Assembly: GCA_019694475.1 (NCBI GenBank)
Contig: JAIBBX010000002.1
Span: 434,001-498,000 of the forward strand
Direction: 5' to 3'
DNA length: 64,000 nucleotides
Source of the DNA: Parachlamydiales bacterium
GTDB taxonomy: Bacteria > Chlamydiota > Chlamydiia > Chlamydiales > SM23-39
Shown here: piece after piece, positions 19,501 through 28,024 of the stretch
Numbering within the stretch: the stretch's first letter is position 1
How the letters are laid out: every line of letters begins with the position of its first letter
Position numbers and translations under genes: made by a program
Notes under the pieces: generated by a model
Databases searched by the model: none
What the model was told of the DNA's origin: nothing
The model's input: only the letters and a program-made list of their open reading frames with translations

Positions 19501-20138
19501 AATTTATGATTGCGACTCAAGTAGGCCTGCCTCAAGAAAAATATCCGGTCAACGATGCAGTCAATAATTTAACCACTTTCTTAGATCATATGGAGCTGAC
19601 GGCAGAGCAGCTCGGCACTTGGACAGCAAGCTGCGCCAACTATGCTTATTGGTGGAGAAGAATGAAGCAAGACCGCGATCCATCCAAAATCGTCGGCCAA
19701 GACAACTTTTTCCGTTATATCCCAAGAAAAAACATCGTCTTCCGGGTAGGCGATCATGCGAATGCGATCGATATTTTGAGAGTTTGCGCAGCCGCTCTTA
19801 CCTGCGGCGCAAAAATGGAAGTGAGCCTGCATCTCAATTCTAAATTCGATTGGCTCAACCAACTTTCCACTCTCTCAGTCATTGAAGAAACAGAAGAAGT
19901 TTTCCTAGAAAGAGTGAGAAATGGTTCAATCAACAGAGTTCGGGTTATTGAGCCCGCAAGCCCTGCTCTTTTTAAAGCCGCAGCAGAATCTGCAGTTTAC
20001 ATCGCAGATGATCCTGTGATGACAAATGGGCGCCTTGAACTTCTCCACTATCTTCGCGAAGTTTCGATCAGCATCGACTATCACCGCTATGGCAACTTGG
20101 GACTTCGAGAAGGCGAACTCAGAAAACCCATTTTATAA
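16575..20138 (+). CDS. putA: PutA: proline dehydrogenase / glutamate-semialdehyde dehydrogenase
   Basis: 1187 residues from ATG 16575. This bifunctional enzyme oxidises proline to glutamate in two steps, feeding electrons to quinone (FAD domain) and NAD (aldehyde dehydrogenase). PRODH part about 60-460 ([45 protein letters not shown]). ALDH part about 530-1000: [13 protein letters not shown], nucleotide loop, catalytic Glu755 (AAETGGKN) and Cys789 (TGQKCSAAS), [12 protein letters not shown]-terminal extension of about 180 residues follows. No ribbon-helix-helix DNA-binding domain at the N terminus, so it is not self-regulating like the E. coli protein. Its stop overlaps the next start (TAATG). 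The ORF can be extended left to 16509, but that would cover the divergent NamZ start. Confidence 0.93.
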   Translation: MSYMEEASELLDDVKGKPQTVAERKRLAIELAALMLHEASLSMTAAEKAVQEQLTRLMRDPVGKAFTTAMTDECFRSSTNKRIADQMIYLLNQLGVPQYLDWFKRSELFAFRTVGPQVAQFLVPFAMRALRKQTETVILPGEPALLEKHLKQRKAEGVRQNINHLGEAILSESEAKKRLHTYLEDLKNPDIDYMSVKISTIYSQINLLSFDDTVEAISERLKKLYRAAMASDPHKFVNLDMEEYRDLDLTVAAFKKVLSEPEFHSYSAGIVLQAYLPDSHPVQKNLTEWAKVRVKNGGAPIKVRIVKGANLAMEQFEASLKGWPQAPYTQKVDVDANYKRMLVYGCIPENARAVRLGIASHNLFDIAFAMLLRLENQVEPYTGFEMLEGMADHIRRVVQKLTGDMLLYCPVATKEEFQHAIAYLIRRLDENTGAENFLRHVFGLKPGTDAWESQTALFSQSCEDMEKASTVPRKHQNRQVESPPHDPKLPFDNEPDTDFSLPQNRKWAEEIAKRWKHHKEKHIPIVIAGNELHAEDHGQSISPNDPNVKPLYIYTKAHKHHIDEALKCAKEHEKTWGSTTFEHRSGLLARAAQILRQRRGELIGAMMIDGGKTFAEGDPEVSEAIDFAEYYRRQAEKMSLMKDIRWKPKGTVLVASPWNFPCAIPAGGMLAALVAGNCVLFKPSSETVLVGWHLINALWDAGIPKEVLQFVPCSGEGAGNDLIKDERVNAVILTGGTDTAKKFLKMRPNLDLAAETGGKNSMIITALSDRDLAIKDLIHSAFSNTGQKCSAASLAILEAEVYDDPHFLRHLREAAASMKVGPSWDLSTKIGPLVHEPRGVLKRALTTLEEGEEWLLEPKQDPHNSCLWSPGIKLHVRPGGFTHMTELFGPVLGLMRANNLAHAIELANMVPYGLTSGLHSLDDREQTKWMEEIEAGNLYINRGITGAIVRRQPFGGCKASSIGNGAKAGGPNYPREFMIATQVGLPQEKYPVNDAVNNLTTFLDHMELTAEQLGTWTASCANYAYWWRRMKQDRDPSKIVGQDNFFRYIPRKNIVFRVGDHANAIDILRVCAAALTCGAKMEVSLHLNSKFDWLNQLSTLSVIEETEEVFLERVRNGSINRVRVIEPASPALFKAAAESAVYIADDPVMTNGRLELLHYLREVSISIDYHRYGNLGLREGELRKPIL

Positions 20139-22024
20139 TGGAAAAAATCTACACGTGCCCAATGCATCCGCAGGTAAGGCAAAACAAGCCTGGTTCCTGC
20201 CCTTATTGCGGTATGGCGTTAGAACCCATTCTCGCCGGCGATCGCGATCCTGAACTGAAGAGCTTCCAAATCCGATTTTGGGTTTGCCTCATACTCACCA
20301 TTCCCATCCTTTTCGGGTTCTATCCAGTATTTTTAGCGACTCCAGTTGTCTTTTGGGGCGGTTTTCCCCTTTTTCGAAAAGGGATTATTACGCGCCAAAT
20401 CAATATGTTCACCCTCATTACGATCGGTGTTTTGGCAGCCTATTTTTTTAGTCTTTTGACCCATGAACCTTATTTTGAAGCAGCAGCAGCCATCACCACT
20501 CTTGTCCTTCTCGGCCAGCTTCTCGAGCTAAAGGCACGCCAAAAAACAGGAGGCGCCATCAGAGCTCTTCTCCAGCTTGCCCCAGCCACTGCTACTCTCG
20601 AATCGGGAGAAACAATCGCTCTGGAAAACGTGAAAAAGGGAGACCGGCTTCGCGTTAGACCCGGCGAAAAGATTCCTGTGGATGGAACGATTTTAACAGG
20701 ATCTGGCTCTGTCGATGAATCGATGATGACAGGGGAATCGATGCCTGTAGATAAAGCTGCACGAGACCTAGTAATCGGAGGATCGATCAATTTATCGGGA
20801 AGCTTTGTCTATACAGCAGAAGCTGTGGGCGAAGATACAATGCTTTCCCGCATCATTGCGCAAGTCTCCGAAGCCCAGATGTCGAAAGCCCCAATTCAGC
20901 GGCTTGCCGATCTTGTTTCACAATGGTTTGTTCCAATCGTAATCGTGATCGCGATTGCTACATTTCTTGGATGGACGGCAATCGCATCCTGGAAAGAGGG
21001 TTTAATCTACGCTGTGTCCGTAATCATCATCGCCTGTCCTTGCGCGCTCGGCCTCGCAACGCCTCTGTCCATTCGAGTCGGAGTGGGACTTGGCGCATTG
21101 CATGGCATTCTTTTCAAAAACGCAGCCGCGATCGAAAAACTGGCCTCCATCAAAACTCTTCTCATCGACAAAACGGGGACTCTCACGGAAGGGAAAATTG
21201 CGCTCGAAAAAACAGTTCCTCTTGTCGCACGGCCAGAACAAGAACTTCTTCAGCTTGCAGCAAGTCTTGAAGTGGGCAGCGAGCATCCTTTAGCCAAAGC
21301 AATCGTAAAGGAAAATGCCCTTCCTCTTTTGCCAGTCGAAGATTTCAAAACTGTGGCGGGCCGAGGAGTTTATGGAAAAATACAAGGCCAACAGCTGTCA
21401 GTTGAAAAAGCGCCAGATCTTCCCGAGACCTTTCCTTTTCGGCAAGAGGGCAAAACGCTCCTCTCTCTCTATTTAGAGCAAAAACCGCTCGCTCTTTTTG
21501 CCTTATCAGACCAGATTAAATCGACCACAGCGGAAGCGATAGATCAATTGAAGAGATATGGTATCGATCTCATCATGGTGACTGGGGATCATCCGCTCGC
21601 AGCAAAATCCGTTGCCAACGCTCTCGGCCTTTCTCATTTTGAGGCAGAAGTGCTGCCAGAAGAAAAGCAAAACCTTGTAAAACGGTACAAATCTGTGGCA
21701 ATGGCTGGCGATGGGATCAATGATGCGCCAGCCCTCGCTGCCGCCGATGTGGGCATCGCGATGGGCACAGGCACCGATGTGGCGATTGCAACTTCTGATG
21801 TGACGCTCATCAAAGGGGATTTGCGCGGAATTGCAACAGCGATTCATTTAAGCCGCAAAACAGTAAAAAATATCCGGCAAAACCTTCTTCTCGCCTTTCT
21901 CTACAATGCGCTTGCAGTTCCGATTGCAAGTTTTGGCTTCCTCTCCCCATTCATCGCAAGCCTTGCGATGACTCTCAGTTCGCTCTCTGTCGTTTTAAAT
22001 GCTCTGAGATTAAAGCGTTTTTAG
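20138..22024 (+). CDS. Copper-type P1B-ATPase (Cu+ exporter)
   Basis: 628 residues. The N terminus is a heavy-metal-binding domain of the CPMHP...CPYCGM type (residues 6-26) rather than an HMA domain. Eight membrane helices are predicted. The ion-path CPC is at 300-302 ([13 protein letters not shown]), the phosphorylated Asp at 344 (DKTGTLTEG), TGES actuator loop ([10 protein letters not shown]), and [10 protein letters not shown] hinge. Helix 7 has YNALA and helix 8 MTLSS, the P1B-1 signature for Cu+/Ag+. It should export copper from the cytoplasm, useful against copper loading in host vacuoles. Translational coupling to putA is unexpected. A His/Met-rich outer membrane protein at 58832 may belong to the same stress response. 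Confidence 0.94.
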   Translation: MEKIYTCPMHPQVRQNKPGSCPYCGMALEPILAGDRDPELKSFQIRFWVCLILTIPILFGFYPVFLATPVVFWGGFPLFRKGIITRQINMFTLITIGVLAAYFFSLLTHEPYFEAAAAITTLVLLGQLLELKARQKTGGAIRALLQLAPATATLESGETIALENVKKGDRLRVRPGEKIPVDGTILTGSGSVDESMMTGESMPVDKAARDLVIGGSINLSGSFVYTAEAVGEDTMLSRIIAQVSEAQMSKAPIQRLADLVSQWFVPIVIVIAIATFLGWTAIASWKEGLIYAVSVIIIACPCALGLATPLSIRVGVGLGALHGILFKNAAAIEKLASIKTLLIDKTGTLTEGKIALEKTVPLVARPEQELLQLAASLEVGSEHPLAKAIVKENALPLLPVEDFKTVAGRGVYGKIQGQQLSVEKAPDLPETFPFRQEGKTLLSLYLEQKPLALFALSDQIKSTTAEAIDQLKRYGIDLIMVTGDHPLAAKSVANALGLSHFEAEVLPEEKQNLVKRYKSVAMAGDGINDAPALAAADVGIAMGTGTDVAIATSDVTLIKGDLRGIATAIHLSRKTVKNIRQNLLLAFLYNALAVPIASFGFLSPFIASLAMTLSSLSVVLNALRLKRF

Positions 22025-22031
22025 CCCGAAG

Positions 22032-22059
22032 TTTTGCATTTTGCATTCTGCGTTTTGCG
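22032..22059. repeat. Four tandem heptamers, TTTTGCR type
   Basis: Between convergent genes four 7-bp units follow each other: TTTTGCA, TTTTGCA, TTCTGCG, TTTTGCG. They fill most of the 41-bp intergenic gap. No hairpin is evident; the function is unknown. Confidence 0.7.
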
Positions 22060-22065
22060 TTTCCC

Positions 22066-23472
22066 TTAGTCCCATCCGTCGGCCGGAGCATCGGGCAAAT
22101 GGTGGGCCGACTTCCTCCGATGGAAAATGATCGCGGCAATGAATGCGAAGATCATTAAGATTCCCAAAGCATAGTGAACGGAAGAAAAACTGATGATTTC
22201 AGCGATTCGACCGCCTACTTTCGGCGCATAGGTGTTTTGTTTATATTGAGTGAAAGCGAAAATGAGGGCAAGGCCCATCGTTCCCGCATACATTCTCAGC
22301 ATGCTCACCATGGCAAATCCAATGCCTAGTTTTTCTTTGGGAAGATCGCTCATTGCCATCGAATAGGAAGGCGTAAAAATCAAAGGCAGTCCTATGCCGA
22401 ACAAAAGAAGAGGCGGAAAATAGAATGCAAGCGATGGGGTAGGCATCAATCCAAGCCAGAAAAAAGAGAAAATGATGCAAAGATAGCCAAGTGCAATCGG
22501 GACTTTAGGGCTCGCTTTGTCAGAAAGAAAACCGCCAATGTACGAGAAAAACAGCACCGGCAGGCAAGAAACCGAAGTAATTAGCCCAGCTTCCGTCGGT
22601 GAATACCCAAGAATAGTCTCGGTGTAAATGGTCCTAAATACAGTGATCATCAGAACGAATTGGGAAATCGAAATGCTGATATTGATCGAGGTAAAAAGGG
22701 GCCGTTTAAAAAGATGGATCTCCAAAAAAGGGTGGGTCGTTTTCTTTTCTCGTATGAAAAGAAAGAGGAGAGCAACGATCGCAACGACTGCTGCAAGGAT
22801 GATTTGCAAACTGCTCCATCCCCAGTTTGCTCCTTGCATGAAAAATAGCGTTGAAAACATCGCAAAACCTGCGAAAAACAAAAATCCCCAAAGATCGATT
22901 TTTTCTTCTTTGCCATCTATTTTTGGGAGCAAAGACAAAATAAGAAAAATTCCAATCAAAGCGATCGGCAAATTGATCCAGAAAATCCAGCGCCAGGATA
23001 GAAAATCGGTTAAAAATCCTCCAACCATCGGGCCTAATACTAAAAAGATCGATCCCATGCTCACAATGATACCTGTCGCTCTGCCCCTCGCATGGGCTGG
23101 GAAGCAAGATGCAATCAGAGCCGTTTGCGATGGGCCCATGAAAGCGCCCGCAACACCTTGCAATGCCCTAGCGACAACTAAAAAGCCAACATTAGGACTT
23201 ATGCCGCAAAGAGCTGAAAAGAGTGCAAAAAAGATCATTCCCCAAAGGTAGCTGGTCCGATGGCCGATTCGATCGCCTACTTTGCCGCCGATGATGACAA
23301 ACACCGTCCATGCAAGCAAATAGGCATTGACACTCCACTGCGAGGAAGCGTCCGACGCGCCGAATTCATTCTTAATCACTGGCAAGGCAACAGGCAGAAT
23401 CGACTGATCCATGAAAAGCATCATGGAAGAAGGAATGATGGCCAAAAGCCTGAGCCATTTCGTTTCAGTCAT
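22066..23472 (-). CDS. MFS drug:H+ antiporter, DHA2 (EmrB/QacA) family
   Basis: 468 residues with about 14 membrane helices. Family motifs: MLFMDQSILPVALPVI at TM1, GGKVGDRIGHRTSY (motif A, loop 2-3), ARALQGVAGAFMGPSQTALI (motif B), and GPMVGGFLTDFLSWRWIFWINLP (motif C region). It exports hydrophobic compounds using the proton gradient; substrate unknown. It is the third gene of a minus-strand operon after kdsB and the histidine phosphatase, 24 bp behind the latter, so it might move an envelope precursor or give drug resistance. Confidence 0.9.
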   Translation of the reverse strand: MTETKWLRLLAIIPSSMMLFMDQSILPVALPVIKNEFGASDASSQWSVNAYLLAWTVFVIIGGKVGDRIGHRTSYLWGMIFFALFSALCGISPNVGFLVVARALQGVAGAFMGPSQTALIASCFPAHARGRATGIIVSMGSIFLVLGPMVGGFLTDFLSWRWIFWINLPIALIGIFLILSLLPKIDGKEEKIDLWGFLFFAGFAMFSTLFFMQGANWGWSSLQIILAAVVAIVALLFLFIREKKTTHPFLEIHLFKRPLFTSINISISISQFVLMITVFRTIYTETILGYSPTEAGLITSVSCLPVLFFSYIGGFLSDKASPKVPIALGYLCIIFSFFWLGLMPTPSLAFYFPPLLLFGIGLPLIFTPSYSMAMSDLPKEKLGIGFAMVSMLRMYAGTMGLALIFAFTQYKQNTYAPKVGGRIAEIISFSSVHYALGILMIFAFIAAIIFHRRKSAHHLPDAPADGWD

Positions 23473-23496
23473 ATCCAGATTTTTTAATCTAATCCT

Positions 23497-24066
23497 TCAT
23501 TTATTAGAAGGGTTCTGATTCCAAAGGACAATCTCTGTCCCTTGAAATTCGCAAAAATGACCTGTTTTGACTTTTTCATTTCGAAAAAAGCGCAATAGCC
23601 CATTGCTCGTTACGCCTAAAACAGTTTCATTTGGATATGCTTTCTGGATCATTTCGATCCAATTTTTCAAGTTTCGTTGATGTCCTTGAGCACTGCCATG
23701 GAAAATATGCGATTGCCATTTGGCTTCACGAGACCATTCAGCATGTTCTTTAGGCCATTTGGAATCAATTTCTTCTGCAGTTAGACCTTCCCATAGACCA
23801 TAATCGATCTCGGTGAGCGCAGAAGTATTTTCAAAATTCAATCCAAAGAATTTACCGATGATGCTTGCCGATTCAGTCTGCCGTTTCAATCCGCCAGCAA
23901 AAATTGCTTTAGGAACAATCCCTTTCGCCATCAAATATTGAGCCATCCGTTCCGCTTGACTTCGGCCAAACGCGGTCAAAGGCAAATCGGTACGCGCTCC
24001 AACCTGAACGGGCGTTTGCCCTTCTTCAAATGTGTTGCCATGGCGCATCAAAATCAGCCGGGTCAC
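23497..24066 (-). CDS. Histidine phosphatase superfamily protein with SNG in place of SHG
   Basis: 189 residues starting at GTG 24066, which overlaps the kdsB stop (GTGA). The phosphate pocket is partly standard: LMRHGNT with nucleophile His9, LPLTAFGRSQAERMA, FAGGLKRQTESA, and acid ALTEIDYGLWEGLT (Glu about 86). The second catalytic His, usually in a VSHGG segment, is replaced: the chain reads VTSNGLLRF with Asn155. Activity may be altered or lost, or this may be a distinct subfamily. Position between kdsB and a transporter suggests sugar-phosphate or CMP-Kdo metabolism, but this is inference. Confidence 0.85.
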   Translation of the reverse strand: MTRLILMRHGNTFEEGQTPVQVGARTDLPLTAFGRSQAERMAQYLMAKGIVPKAIFAGGLKRQTESASIIGKFFGLNFENTSALTEIDYGLWEGLTAEEIDSKWPKEHAEWSREAKWQSHIFHGSAQGHQRNLKNWIEMIQKAYPNETVLGVTSNGLLRFFRNEKVKTGHFCEFQGTEIVLWNQNPSNK

Positions 24067-24848
24067 AAAAGTTCTCCTTCCCTCGCGATGATCGCTTCAA
24101 CGATAGAAACATCTTCTGGCCGGTCCACCGATCCATGCGTTCTGCCTCGGTAATCCACTTCTACCACCCGAATCGGGATTCCATTTTCAAGAGCTCTAAG
24201 CTGTTCGAGTTTTTCCGATTTTTCAAGAGGCCCTTCAGGAAGGGCGCTTAGTCTTTGCAGAGTATCCATTCGGTAGGCATACAAACCAATATGGCGGTAA
24301 ATCGGCCTTTCAGGATTGAGTTCATTGCGGTCATAAGGAATGAGAGCTTTGGAAAAATAAAGCGCGTTCCCCTTTTGATCAAAAACAACAGTTGTTCCGC
24401 TCGAACTGCCCCCCTTTTTTGACTGTATGAAATCGTGCAGAGCCTGCCCTTTCAGCCTAACCGCGGGAGTAGCCATCTGAATGCTTGGATCATGGAGCAT
24501 CGTTTTAAGGACTTCATCAATGACCCAAGGCGGGGTTAAAACAGCATCGCCCTGCAAACTAAAAAAAATTGTATTTCCATCTAATTTCCGGGCCGCTTCC
24601 GCTACTCGGTCAGTCCCCGTTGGGCAAGAGGGGCTGGTCATCAGAACATTCGCGCCAAATTGCTTTGCAAAGGATGCTAGTCCAGGATCATCGGTTGCAA
24701 TCCAAACATCGCTGGCTCCTGGAACCGCTTTAGCAATCGACCACACCCGTTCAATCATGTTCTTTCCAGCAATCAACGCAAGGGGCTTATCGGGAAAGCG
24801 CGTTGAAGCCATGCGGGCTGGAATGATGATTATAGCTCTTTCAGTCAT
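24063..24848 (-). CDS. kdsB: KdsB: 3-deoxy-manno-octulosonate cytidylyltransferase
   Basis: 261 residues. It activates Kdo with CTP to CMP-Kdo for LPS inner-core synthesis in the cytoplasm. Seen: IIPARMASTRFPDKPLALIAGKNMIE (nucleotide-binding start), WIATDD, MTSPSCPTGTDRVAEA, SLQGDAV, YFSKALIPYDR, YRHIGLYAYR and EKLEQLRALENG. The usual QGDEP is QGDAV here and there is a short Ser/Gly insertion (about residues 145-150), so an altered sugar (such as a Kdo analogue) is possible. First gene of a minus-strand operon. A Kdo hydroxylase gene at 46801 is also in the window. Confidence 0.9.
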   Translation of the reverse strand: MTERAIIIIPARMASTRFPDKPLALIAGKNMIERVWSIAKAVPGASDVWIATDDPGLASFAKQFGANVLMTSPSCPTGTDRVAEAARKLDGNTIFFSLQGDAVLTPPWVIDEVLKTMLHDPSIQMATPAVRLKGQALHDFIQSKKGGSSSGTTVVFDQKGNALYFSKALIPYDRNELNPERPIYRHIGLYAYRMDTLQRLSALPEGPLEKSEKLEQLRALENGIPIRVVEVDYRGRTHGSVDRPEDVSIVEAIIAREGELL

Positions 24849-24893
24849 GTTCCGATTTTACAATATTCTCACTTTGAGTACCATAATACACTT

Positions 24894-26975
24894 ATGTTAG
24901 CTCAACTCAATCCTCAACAAGAAATTGCTGTACAACACGTAGAAGGTCCCCTTTTGGTCCTTGCAGGGGCAGGTTCTGGCAAAACCCGTGTCGTAACCCA
25001 TCGAATTGCTAAACTGCTCGACTTAGGAGTTCTTCCTTCCGATATTTTGGCCGTCACTTTCACGAACAAGGCTGCAGATGAGATGCGAAGCCGCATCCGG
25101 ACATTGAAAAATGCCCAAGTGCTTGCCTGCACATTCCACAGCTTGGGGGCCCGGATTTTGCGTGAATCGATCAGTTTTTTAGGCTATTCAAATGATTTTA
25201 CAATCTATGACGAAGAGGATAGCGAGAAACTGCTCAAAGGTTGTTTGGATCAGCTCCAAATTGCCGAAGACAAAGGTTATATGCGCACGGTCAGACACGC
25301 CATTTCGACTGCGAAGAACGATTTGGTGAGTCCCGATGAAGCGGACAAAGAATTTGCCGAAGTGTATCAGCTGTATCAAAGAAAATTACGCGAGTGCAAT
25401 GCGCTCGATTTCGATGATCTGCTCTATTTAACGGTAAAACTGCTTCAAGAGCATTCGGATGTTCGCAGTTTTTATCAAAAAAAATGGCAATTCGTATTGA
25501 TCGATGAATATCAAGACACCAATTCTGCCCAATATACGATTGCGAAGATCTTAGTCGATGAGCACAAAAACATCTTTGCAGTGGGAGACCCCGACCAATC
25601 GATCTATTCTTGGAGAGGGGCCAAATATCAGAACATTTTGAATTTTGAAGAAGATTTCCCTGGGGCGAAAGTGGTCACTCTCGATCAAAACTACCGTAGC
25701 ACCAACATCATATTGAAGGGAGCCAACGCCCTAATCCAGCACAATGGCGACCGATACGACAAAAAGCTTTGGAGCGCGCTTGGCGAAGGGGCCAAAATCG
25801 GCGTCTACGTTGCCCAGAATGAAAAGCAGGAAGCCGAATTCGTTGCGAACCGCATCGTGAAAGATGGGCTCGATTATCAGCTCAATGAGATGGCCATTTT
25901 TTATCGAACGAATGCTCAGTCGCGCAATTTTGAAGATGCGCTTCTTTCCAGAGGAATTGCTTATCAGATCATCGGCGGCCTTTCGTTCTATCAAAGGCGG
26001 GAGATCAAAGATATCCTCGCCTATTTGAAAATGATTGTTTCGAATGCCGATCTGATCTCCTTTTTGCGCACGATCAACCAGCCTCGCCGCGGCCTCGGAA
26101 CATCCACAATCGAAAAAATGGTTGAAGCGGCGGCCGCTAGAAACATTCCAATTTTTGCTTTTTGCGAAGAGGCGATTGATCAATTCAAGCTGGGCCCTAA
26201 ACAACGGGACGGTTTAAAAAGCTATGTCAGAACCATCCATGAACTGAGAGCCAAAAGACCGAGCTTAAGCCTGCATGAGTTGATCAGCGAAGTGGTCGCT
26301 GCCACGCGATACATGGCCTTTTTGGATGAAGATCCTGAAACAGCGCAAGACCGGAAAGAGAACGTCGATGAACTTATCGGGAAAGCGGCCGAGTGGGAAC
26401 AAGAGGCGGAAAACCCGAGTTTGACCAAATTTTTGGAAGAGCTATCTTTGCGCTCGAATGTGGAAGAAAACAATTTTGCTCCATCTGTCAAATTGATGAC
26501 GCTGCACAATAGCAAAGGACTCGAGTTCGACGTGGTCTTTTTGGTGGGCCTCGAAGAAGATCTCTTTCCTCATGTGAACACCAAAGATGATCCGAAAGCG
26601 ATCGAAGAAGAGCGCCGTCTTTGCTATGTGGGGATGACCCGTGCGAAAAGAAAGCTCTATCTTTGCTCCACGACATATCGCTACATGTGGGGAACGGCCC
26701 GTTTTATGCGTCCGTCGCGCTTTTTGAAAGAAATCCCAGCGCAGTTTCTCGATAATCTATCCCAGCCCACTTTGCATTTGGATGCGCCGGCTGAAGAGCC
26801 GCCCGCTGGATTTGCTCCGGGCGATCAGGTGATACATAAAGAATTTGGCGTCGGCACAGTGCAAAAAGCTTATGAAGGATCTTTTGGCATGACCTACGAG
26901 GTTCATTTCCCTGATGCAGGCACAAATCGAACTCTCGTTGCCAAATATGCCAAGCTTCAGGCATATCCCAATTAA
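24894..26975 (+). CDS. pcrA: PcrA/UvrD-type 3'-5' DNA helicase
   Basis: 693 residues. SF1A helicase for repair and replication restart. Walker A GAGSGKTRV (about 26-34), motif Ib TFTNKAADEM, DEXX box VLIDEYQDTNSAQY, GDPDQSIYSWRGA, Gln-Arg motif DQNYRSTNIIL, LMTLHNSKGLEF and VGMTRAKRKLYL. The C-terminal segment GDQVIHKEFGVGTVQKAYEG is the Tudor-like RNA-polymerase-binding end typical of PcrA/UvrD. Only 45 bp separate it from divergent kdsB; a CATAAT-like -10 lies just before the ATG, so the leader is very short. The next gene starts one base after its stop. Confidence 0.93.
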   Translation: MLAQLNPQQEIAVQHVEGPLLVLAGAGSGKTRVVTHRIAKLLDLGVLPSDILAVTFTNKAADEMRSRIRTLKNAQVLACTFHSLGARILRESISFLGYSNDFTIYDEEDSEKLLKGCLDQLQIAEDKGYMRTVRHAISTAKNDLVSPDEADKEFAEVYQLYQRKLRECNALDFDDLLYLTVKLLQEHSDVRSFYQKKWQFVLIDEYQDTNSAQYTIAKILVDEHKNIFAVGDPDQSIYSWRGAKYQNILNFEEDFPGAKVVTLDQNYRSTNIILKGANALIQHNGDRYDKKLWSALGEGAKIGVYVAQNEKQEAEFVANRIVKDGLDYQLNEMAIFYRTNAQSRNFEDALLSRGIAYQIIGGLSFYQRREIKDILAYLKMIVSNADLISFLRTINQPRRGLGTSTIEKMVEAAAARNIPIFAFCEEAIDQFKLGPKQRDGLKSYVRTIHELRAKRPSLSLHELISEVVAATRYMAFLDEDPETAQDRKENVDELIGKAAEWEQEAENPSLTKFLEELSLRSNVEENNFAPSVKLMTLHNSKGLEFDVVFLVGLEEDLFPHVNTKDDPKAIEEERRLCYVGMTRAKRKLYLCSTTYRYMWGTARFMRPSRFLKEIPAQFLDNLSQPTLHLDAPAEEPPAGFAPGDQVIHKEFGVGTVQKAYEGSFGMTYEVHFPDAGTNRTLVAKYAKLQAYPN

Positions 26976-26976
26976 T

Positions 26977-27807
26977 ATGATTTATCCCGACACTCTTCAA
27001 GATGCTGAGGCAGTAGCAAAACACTACGATTCGCTCGACTCGTGGTACCGCAAACTTTGGGGAGACCATGTCCATCATGGTCTTTGGCTTACAGGCAAAG
27101 AATCGCCAGAAAAAGCGGTCATTCAACTGATTGAACTGATTGCTGAAAGAGGGGCGATCAAAAAAGGCCAGTCCGTTTGCGACATCGGCTGCGGCTATGG
27201 CGGCACAGCCAGGTTTCTCCATCAAAAATGGGGAGCGAATGTCACCGGTTTTTCTCTTTCTGAAAAGCAGCTTGAATACGCAAGACAGCTCGATCCGCAT
27301 ACTCGTTATATTCTTTGCGATTGGCTGCAAAATTCTTTGCCTGCAAATCATTTTGATCTCGCTATTTCCGTAGAAAGCTCCGAGCACATGGTCGACAAAC
27401 CAAAATTCTTTCAAGAGGCCCATCGAGTGTTAAAACCGAACGGGAAACTTGTGATTTGCGCTTGGCTTTCGAAAGAAAATCCTAGCCCTTGGGAAGTGCG
27501 GCATCTGCTTGAACCGATTTGCCGCGAAGGACGGCTTCCGAGCCTTGGCAGCGTCAGCGATTACACGCAGATGATGATGCAGGCGGGTTTTAAAAATGTC
27601 GAATACGAAGATCTCACCTCGCAGGTGAAAAAAACGTGGTCGATTTGCGCGCTGAGACTTATTAAAGAGCTTAAGAACAGAGAATTTCGAGACTTTTTAT
27701 TCAAAAGGAAACCGGCCGACCGGATTTTTGCAAAAACTATCTTTCGGATTTTGTTTGCCTATCAAACCCGAAGTATGATTTATGGGATTTTTAGGACTCA
27801 AAAATAG
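26977..27807 (+). CDS. SAM-dependent methyltransferase, tocopherol O-methyltransferase-like
   Basis: 276 residues from ATG 26977, one base after the helicase stop; in-frame starts further left lie inside the helicase gene. Class I fold with motif I VCDIGCGYGGTARFL (about 66), ESSEHMVDKPKFF after strand 4, and HRVLKPNGKLVICAW. The N-terminal WGDHVHHGLW segment resembles gamma-tocopherol/MPBQ methyltransferases and related small-molecule C/O-methylases. The substrate is unknown; a quinone or lipid is a reasonable guess. No signal peptide. Confidence 0.8.
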   Translation: MIYPDTLQDAEAVAKHYDSLDSWYRKLWGDHVHHGLWLTGKESPEKAVIQLIELIAERGAIKKGQSVCDIGCGYGGTARFLHQKWGANVTGFSLSEKQLEYARQLDPHTRYILCDWLQNSLPANHFDLAISVESSEHMVDKPKFFQEAHRVLKPNGKLVICAWLSKENPSPWEVRHLLEPICREGRLPSLGSVSDYTQMMMQAGFKNVEYEDLTSQVKKTWSICALRLIKELKNREFRDFLFKRKPADRIFAKTIFRILFAYQTRSMIYGIFRTQK

Positions 27808-27816
27808 GAGCTTCCC

Positions 27817-27978
27817 ATGCTGCGCTGGGCATTAATTTTTTTCATTATCGCCATCATTGCTGCAATTTTTGGATTTAAAGGCATAGAAAGTGCAGCGACC
27901 AAAATTGCAAAAATACTCTTTTTTGTTTTCCTGGTATTATTCATCATATCCTTGATATCAGGACTCGTCGCCAAATAA
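27817..27978 (+). CDS. DUF1328 (UPF0391) small membrane protein
   Basis: 53 residues: starts [20 protein letters not shown] and contains [18 protein letters not shown], two hydrophobic helices that match the DUF1328/YtjA family almost end to end. AGGAG (27806-27810) overlaps the stop of the methyltransferase and lies six bases from the ATG, so it is likely cotranscribed. Function unknown; family members are often stress induced. Confidence 0.88.
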   Translation: MLRWALIFFIIAIIAAIFGFKGIESAATKIAKILFFVFLVLFIISLISGLVAK

Positions 27979-28024
27979 AAAAAAATAGCTAAATATTTTT
28001 TCGCCTTCTAATCTTAAGCAAGCC

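Noticed and set aside
22628-23251. 207-codon plus-strand ORF opposite the DHA2 transporter gene
   Set aside because: The minus-strand protein has all MFS motifs; the plus-strand translation is Lys/Ile-rich and featureless.
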